Source: JAFARE01 sp035566535 (GTDB taxonomy: Bacteria; Chloroflexota; Dormibacteria; Aeolococcales; Aeolococcaceae). Taken from it: 16,272 nucleotides of DNA. The DNA lies in the NCBI GenBank assembly GCA_035566535.1, contig DATMRA010000003.1:1-16272 (forward strand), in the 5' to 3' direction. The translations under genes and the position numbers were made by a program. The notes below the pieces were generated by a model. It did not search any database, was not told the origin of the DNA, and was given only the letters and a program-made list of their open reading frames with translations. Of this stretch, positions 13,914 through 16,272 are shown in pieces (positions within the stretch are counted from its first letter, which is position 1; each line of letters starts with the position of its first letter).

Positions 13914-14093
13914 ATGGCACCGGACTACATACAGAAGATGGTGGATGCTGAGGAAGCCACCATCGAGGCGAGGTACGAGCGCCGCCGCGAAATCGTCGGC
14001 ATTGTCGACGCCGCAGCACGGCGAGCGGATGCGATGTCACGCTTGGAGGCGTGGCTTCGCTACCACCCGGAACCGCCGACCCGCGCCGCCTGA
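13914..14093 (+). CDS. Small helical hypothetical protein, 59-64 aa
   Basis: I do not recognise this protein. It is short, charged and probably all helical (MVDAEEATIEARYERRREIVGIVDAAARRADAM), ending in WLRYHPEPPTRAA. There is no membrane segment or cysteine. Two starts are possible. ATG at 13914 (59 aa) has GGGGG eight bases before it; TTG at 13899 (64 aa) has AGGGG eight bases before it. The gene overlaps the start of the NUDIX gene by 43 nt, so the two are likely translated from one message. The small size leaves some doubt, but the promoter and ribosome site support it. Confidence 0.55.
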   Translation: MAPDYIQKMVDAEEATIEARYERRREIVGIVDAAARRADAMSRLEAWLRYHPEPPTRAA

Positions 14094-14665
14094 GCGGCTC
14101 GCTGGTCGAGCGGCTTCGGGCCGCAGTCGGAGACCTGGACCGTCCCGGTCCAGCGCCGCCCGGAGGGCGCACGCGCGCATCCGTGCTGCTGCTGTTCGAT
14201 CCGTCATCGTCCGGGCTTCCGCTCCTGTTCATGCTGCGTTCACGTGAGCTGCGCTTTCACGCGGGCCAGATTGGTTTTCCCGGTGGCTCGGAAGAGCCGG
14301 GCGATGCCAGCATCGTCGCGACGGCCCTGCGAGAGTCGGCCGAGGAGGTCGGCCTCGACCCTGGCAACGTGGAGGTGATCGGTGTTCTCTCACCTCTGAT
14401 AACCGCGACATCCGAGCGCTGGCTCACCCCGGTCGTGGGCCTGGAGCGGACTCCCTGGACCGTGCGCCCGGACGATCACGAGGTGGCTGAGTGGTTCCAC
14501 ATCGACCTGGACACGTTGCTGCGAGCACCGCACACCGTGCGCGAGCTCGAGCGCAATGGGGAGCGCCGCTCGGTTCACTTCTACGAGGCCGAGGGACGCA
14601 CCATCTGGGGGGTGAGTGGCGCGATCCTCCACGAGCTGATGGAGCGCATGGGCCGCAGCGACTGA
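14051..14665 (+). CDS. NUDIX hydrolase, CoA pyrophosphatase type
   Basis: The 204-aa product probably cuts CoA or acyl-CoA into acyl-phosphopantetheine and 3',5'-ADP, as in the NudL/PCD1 group. The group signature (LLxxR-S-x3-R-x3-G-x3-FPGG) is matched by LLFMLRSRELRFHAGQIGFPGG at 58-79, and the NUDIX helix reads RESAEEVGL at 94-102 with its metal-binding glutamates. GVSGAILHELM is near the C-terminus, as is common. The only good start upstream of the conserved core is GTG at 14051; GGAGG sits just one base before it, too close to be ideal. It overlaps the small gene by 43 nt and ends six bases from the convergent lipoprotein gene. Confidence 0.87.
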   Translation: MASLPPGTADPRRLSGSLVERLRAAVGDLDRPGPAPPGGRTRASVLLLFDPSSSGLPLLFMLRSRELRFHAGQIGFPGGSEEPGDASIVATALRESAEEVGLDPGNVEVIGVLSPLITATSERWLTPVVGLERTPWTVRPDDHEVAEWFHIDLDTLLRAPHTVRELERNGERRSVHFYEAEGRTIWGVSGAILHELMERMGRSD

Positions 14666-14671
14666 AGGGCG

Positions 14672-15274
14672 TCAGGCGTGCGACTGGATCTTGGAGTCCA
14701 TAGCGCCCGCCACCGCCTCGACATAGCTCGGATCCAGCGTCGTTCCTGCTCCCGTTTCGACGAGCACCACATCAACCGTCAGTGCGCGGCTGAAGGCGAT
14801 GGCGACGATGTTCTTGCCGTCGGTGGTCGTCCCAACGTACTCGTCGGCGTGATCCCCGATGCTCGGCGACGACGATGCCGAGAGCGTGGTGACGCGTCCC
14901 TTGGCTGCGTCGCGGATCGGCGGATAGTCGCTCGTGACGCCGGCCGACGTTGTCTCAACGATGAGGTCGGCCTCGATCGCCAGCGAATGATCCGCGTTGG
15001 CGAACACACGCTGGTCGGTGTTGGTCTTGCCACCCAGCAGTCCGTCACTGACCTGTGAGAGTGGCCCGCTGGGGTTCGATGGCAGCTCGATCTCCGTGAG
15101 GCTGAGGTTCATCGCGACGTTGTTCGAGATGCTCGGGGACGCGGACGCAGTGGCGGTTGACGTCGGTGACGGCGTCGGAGTTGTCGTCGGCGTCGACGAC
15201 GAGCTGCTGCACGCCGCAAGCAGCGCGAGGCCACCGGCGAGTGGCGCAGCAACCAGCAGCTTGTATTGCGACAT
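14672..15274 (-). CDS. Lipoprotein of unknown function, 200 aa
   Basis: The protein has a short positive N-terminus (MSQYK), a hydrophobic stretch and the lipobox LLAAC with Cys22, so it should be lipid-anchored outside the membrane. A Ser/Thr/Pro/Ala linker follows (about 23-50), typical of Gram-positive-type surface lipoproteins. The domain from about 50 to 200 is soluble, with beta-like segments (LAIEADLIVETTS, NIVAIAFSR, VDVVLVETG); I do not recognise it. The frame is open to 15439, but ATG at 15274 has GGAG six bases before it and gives the signal peptide. It is 20 nt downstream of the metallo-hydrolase gene and probably shares its operon. Confidence 0.85.
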   Translation of the reverse strand: MSQYKLLVAAPLAGGLALLAACSSSSSTPTTTPTPSPTSTATASASPSISNNVAMNLSLTEIELPSNPSGPLSQVSDGLLGGKTNTDQRVFANADHSLAIEADLIVETTSAGVTSDYPPIRDAAKGRVTTLSASSSPSIGDHADEYVGTTTDGKNIVAIAFSRALTVDVVLVETGAGTTLDPSYVEAVAGAMDSKIQSHA

Positions 15275-15294
15275 GTGTGGCTCCAGGGCTGGTG

Positions 15295-15963
15295 TCAGCG
15301 GTAGCGTGGATGGACGACGAAGGGATTCATCTCCATCTCGTCGCGGATGACCGTTCGCGGTCCGTGGCCAGGGTACACCACCGTTTCTGGCGGCAGCGCG
15401 TACAGCCTGTGCTCGATCGAAAACATCAGGTCCGGCCAAGAACCGCCGGGGAGATCGGCGCGGCCCACGCCCCGGTTGAACAGAGTGTCGCCGGAGACGA
15501 GATCGCTTCCCAGCAGGAAGCAGACCGATCCGCGCGTGTGTCCCGGGGTGTGAATCACGGCGATCTCGAGGTCCTGCCAGTGCAGCACATCACCGTCGTG
15601 CAGCTGCTGCTCGCAGACGATGTCCGGCAGGTCAGCCGGAATGCCGGGCAAACGGTGCACCGCGAGCAGCTGTTCGTGATCGTCAGGATGGATGGCCGCC
15701 TCGCAGTGGTGAGCGGCTTTCACCGCAGGCACACCGTTCACGTGGTCCGGATGCCCGTGCGTCAGGAGGACGCGCTCGCACGAGAGGCCGGCGCGATCCA
15801 GCGTGTCGAGAAGCCGCGGGTGCTGCAGTCCGGGATCGACGACGATCACACCGCGCGTGTCGCGCCGGCGGATCACGTAGCAGTTCTGGTCGAACACCGG
15901 GTCGACGACGATGGCCAGCTCGACGAGGTCGCGAAGCGTCTCGCTCATGCGCGAACGGGTCAC
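15295..15963 (-). CDS. Metallo-beta-lactamase fold hydrolase, glyoxalase II-like
   Basis: The 222-aa product is a metal-dependent hydrolase, most like the short hydroxyacylglutathione-hydrolase/YcbL group, which cleaves thioesters. The metal ligands are in place: THGHPDH at 68-74, HTPGHTRGS with His142, SGDTLF with Asp159, and YPGHGP with His200. GRADLPGGS at 167-175 is a YcbL-type signature. The start is chosen as GTG at 15963, which overlaps the lon stop by four bases (GTGA); ATG at 15948 is an alternative five residues in. Neither has a ribosome site, so coupling to lon translation is likely. The substrate is not known. Confidence 0.9.
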   Translation of the reverse strand: MTRSRMSETLRDLVELAIVVDPVFDQNCYVIRRRDTRGVIVVDPGLQHPRLLDTLDRAGLSCERVLLTHGHPDHVNGVPAVKAAHHCEAAIHPDDHEQLLAVHRLPGIPADLPDIVCEQQLHDGDVLHWQDLEIAVIHTPGHTRGSVCFLLGSDLVSGDTLFNRGVGRADLPGGSWPDLMFSIEHRLYALPPETVVYPGHGPRTVIRDEMEMNPFVVHPRYR

Positions 15964-16272
15964 ACGTCGCGGTGACGTGCGTTGATAGGACTCTGTCCCT
16001 CTGATCCCGGCAGCGGCAGCACAAAGCCGGCGCCACGACGTTCTCGCCGCGGGGGTTGCGGCGCCGGCATCAGCGCGCGGTCCAGCACATCGCTGAGCGT
16101 CTCGGCCGGCACAACCTCTATGGCGTCGAGTATCTCCTTGTCGATCTCGTGCAGGTCGCGCATGTTCTTGAGCGGGAGGATGAATGTGCGCAGGCCGGCG
16201 CGGTGCGCGGCAAGCAGCTTGTCCTTCACTCCGCCGATGGGCAGCACCCTGCCTCGCAGCGTGACTTCACCG
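15960..16272 (-). CDS. lon: Lon ATP-dependent protease, C-terminal end only
   Basis: Only the last 103 codons are inside the window; the gene continues past 16272. The sequence GEVTLRGRVLPIGGVKDKLLAAHRAG is the Lon protease domain around the catalytic Lys (the first Lys in GGVKDK); the catalytic Ser would be upstream. It continues with LPLKNMRDLHEI and ends the domain at about VLDRALMP. A tail of roughly 35 residues follows that is Pro/Arg-rich and not part of the usual family end. Lon degrades damaged and regulatory proteins in the cytoplasm. Its stop overlaps the start of the metallo-hydrolase gene. Confidence 0.93.
   Translation of the reverse strand, partial: GEVTLRGRVLPIGGVKDKLLAAHRAGLRTFILPLKNMRDLHEIDKEILDAIEVVPAETLSDVLDRALMPAPQPPRRERRGAGFVLPLPGSEGQSPINARHRDV

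Noticed and set aside
1..16272. Mobile elements, CRISPR arrays, tRNA genes, prophage or defence genes
   Set aside because: I looked for transposase or integrase motifs, regularly spaced repeats and the tRNA T-loop signature by eye and saw none; a tRNA scan would be decisive.

Overview
The window is GC-rich bacterial DNA that is almost fully coding, with intact, undisturbed genes and no visible mobile element, CRISPR array or tRNA. The gene set (an mraZ-led division and cell-wall cluster, a class-A type RNase P RNA, a lipoprotein with a Ser/Thr/Pro linker, frequent GTG/TTG starts and 4-nt stop/start overlaps) fits a high-GC Terrabacteria lineage such as Chloroflexota, Dormibacterota or Actinomycetota. 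This placement is inference, because no single marker here fixes the phylum.

Region 1 (1-8223, all minus strand) is a dcw cluster read from right to left: promoter and MraZ operator, mraZ, rsmH, an ftsL-like gene, ftsI (PBP), mraY, murD, ftsW, and murG cut by the window edge. Together these encode the cluster's transcriptional regulator, an rRNA methyltransferase, septal synthase parts and the steps from D-Glu addition to lipid I and lipid II. Most junctions from ftsL onward overlap or nearly touch. Two things stand out. murE and murF, usually between ftsI and mraY, are absent, and ftsI meets mraY in a GTGA overlap. ftsW also runs 95 nt into murG.

Region 2 (about 8290-9620) holds an unrecognised 95-aa gene on the minus strand, the RNase P RNA gene rnpB on the plus strand (closed by a perfect 12-bp P1 helix), and a RimJ/RimL-type acetyltransferase.

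Region 3 (9623-12658, minus strand) is a compact operon: trpD, a coiled-coil C4 zinc-ribbon protein, RNase HI and a DUF1028 protein. Each junction is a 4-nt overlap. trpD has no other trp gene nearby.

Region 4 (12730-14665) has a divergent alpha/beta hydrolase, a small convergent zinc-ribbon protein, a 60-64 aa helical hypothetical protein and a CoA-type NUDIX hydrolase.

Region 5 (14672-16272, minus strand) is the C-terminal end of Lon protease, a glyoxalase-II-like metallo-beta-lactamase hydrolase and a lipoprotein, closely packed in one direction.

Most of the window is housekeeping. I see no clear candidate for a new system. The most useful second looks are the phased MraZ operator, the missing murE/murF, the ftsW/murG overlap, the divergent FtsW motif, the trpD-led operon and the two unrecognised small genes.
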